Source of the DNA: Bombilactobacillus bombi
GTDB taxonomy: Bacteria > Bacillota > Bacilli > Lactobacillales > Lactobacillaceae
Reading direction: 5' to 3'
Length of the DNA: 64,000 nucleotides
Assembly: GCF_003522965.1 (NCBI RefSeq)
Contig: NZ_CP031513.1
Coordinates: forward strand, 1,674,001 to 1,738,000
The notes under the pieces were generated by a model. That model made no database searches. It saw only the letters and a list, made by a program, of their open reading frames with translations, and was not told where the DNA came from. Within the stretch, counting starts at the first letter, position 1. Each line of letters opens with the position of its first letter. Below are positions 63,724 through 64,000 of the stretch, piece after piece. Position numbers and translations under genes: made by a program.

Positions 63724-64000
63724 ATGCAAGCAGAAGCAGTGAGTCAAATGGCCGATTGGCTGGAAGATCATGTTTCCGAAATTGTAGCACACAAGACACA
63801 ACTTGACGTCCAAAAAATTAATGAAATCATTGATGATTTGGCCATTTTGCGACACCCAGTCCAAGAATATCTAACAATGACTGAAGAACAATATTATGAA
63901 AATGAATCTGATCATCAATTAACGCTGCAAAACGATAAACAACCATTAAGTAAATTACAAGATCGAGTTTTGGTGAACCATGTTGATGGCAGTTTTGCTA
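63724..64000 (+). CDS. Hypothetical protein, N-terminal part
   Basis: 92 codons are seen before the window ends, with GGGGAGG before the ATG. The peptide starts MQAEAVSQMADWLEDHVSEI and is acidic, helical and soluble, with no signal peptide or membrane segment. EYLTMTEEQYYENESDHQL is a distinctive stretch. Not recognised; its full length is unknown. Confidence 0.7.
   Translation, partial: MQAEAVSQMADWLEDHVSEIVAHKTQLDVQKINEIIDDLAILRHPVQEYLTMTEEQYYENESDHQLTLQNDKQPLSKLQDRVLVNHVDGSFA

Overview
The window is 64 kb of low-GC Gram-positive DNA and reads as the chromosome of a lactic acid bacterium of the Lactobacillaceae. Supporting signs are AT-rich sequence, strong GGAGG-type ribosome binding sites, frequent TTG/GTG starts, a xylulose-5-P/fructose-6-P phosphoketolase beside a class II fructose-bisphosphate aldolase, cellobiose-type PTS genes, a GH73 cell-wall hydrolase with SH3-like repeats, and a D-Ala ligase with the Phe typical of D-Ala-D-Lac makers. 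A sugar-feeding (for example insect-gut) lactobacillus would fit, but species is not settled. I see no tRNA, rRNA, CRISPR array, prophage or insertion sequence.

Layout. 1-354: start of an AEC-family permease (minus strand). 0.57-11.75 kb: beta-glucoside region with a GntR regulator, two GH1 6-phospho-beta-glucosidases each followed by a cellobiose EIIC, one EIIB and one EIIA, a MupG-like DUF871 hydrolase, a gluconokinase-like FGGY kinase and an RpiR regulator. 11.8-15.6 kb: universal stress protein, MntH, aldo/keto reductase, unknown membrane protein. 15.6-17.2 kb: a decayed sugar locus in which two divergent genes, a FadR-type GntR regulator and a probable GPH symporter, have lost their 5' ends and meet at about 16138, followed by an aldose-1-epimerase gene with an in-frame TGA. 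17.2-25.3 kb: cardiolipin synthase, a GNAT-like protein, DUF915 hydrolase, RNase HI, CAP-domain and DUF1002 secreted proteins, D-Ala ligase and NagA.

25.3-29.3 kb: a non-PTS sucrose operon (MFS symporter, GH32 hydrolase, LacI regulator) behind a promoter with two ACCGGT operators and a cre-like site. 29.3-44.1 kb: housekeeping and surface genes, including a tyrosine phosphatase, GT2, YueI-like protein, an OppA-like binding protein with an M42 aminopeptidase, Nudix, a P-type ATPase, HAD and alpha/beta hydrolases, fba, DUF6506, CorC/HlyC and the GH73 hydrolase. 44.3-52.7 kb: GntR regulator, phosphoketolase, then an ascorbate operon ulaG-ulaC-ulaA-ulaB-ulaD with a DeoR regulator. 52.9-57.5 kb: nucleoside ABC transporter (BmpA-NupABC type). 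57.5-64 kb: second tyrosine phosphatase, second universal stress protein, oligoendopeptidase F, a short UvrA paralogue, a decayed stretch and the start of an unknown gene.

How the genes work together. Most of the window concerns plant- and wall-derived carbohydrate: PTS beta-glucosides, sucrose, amino sugars, ascorbate and probably gluconate, all draining to fructose-6-P or pentose-P and so to fba and phosphoketolase. Many promoters carry visible operators: a 42-bp palindrome, ACCGGT LacI sites, a NagR-like palindrome, cre-like sites, a PurBox-like site and a repeated AAAGTGTTTT motif. I found no clearly new multi-gene system. The best leads are the deletion scar at 16138, the shared operators, the Phe253 D-Ala ligase and the binding protein lacking a lipobox.
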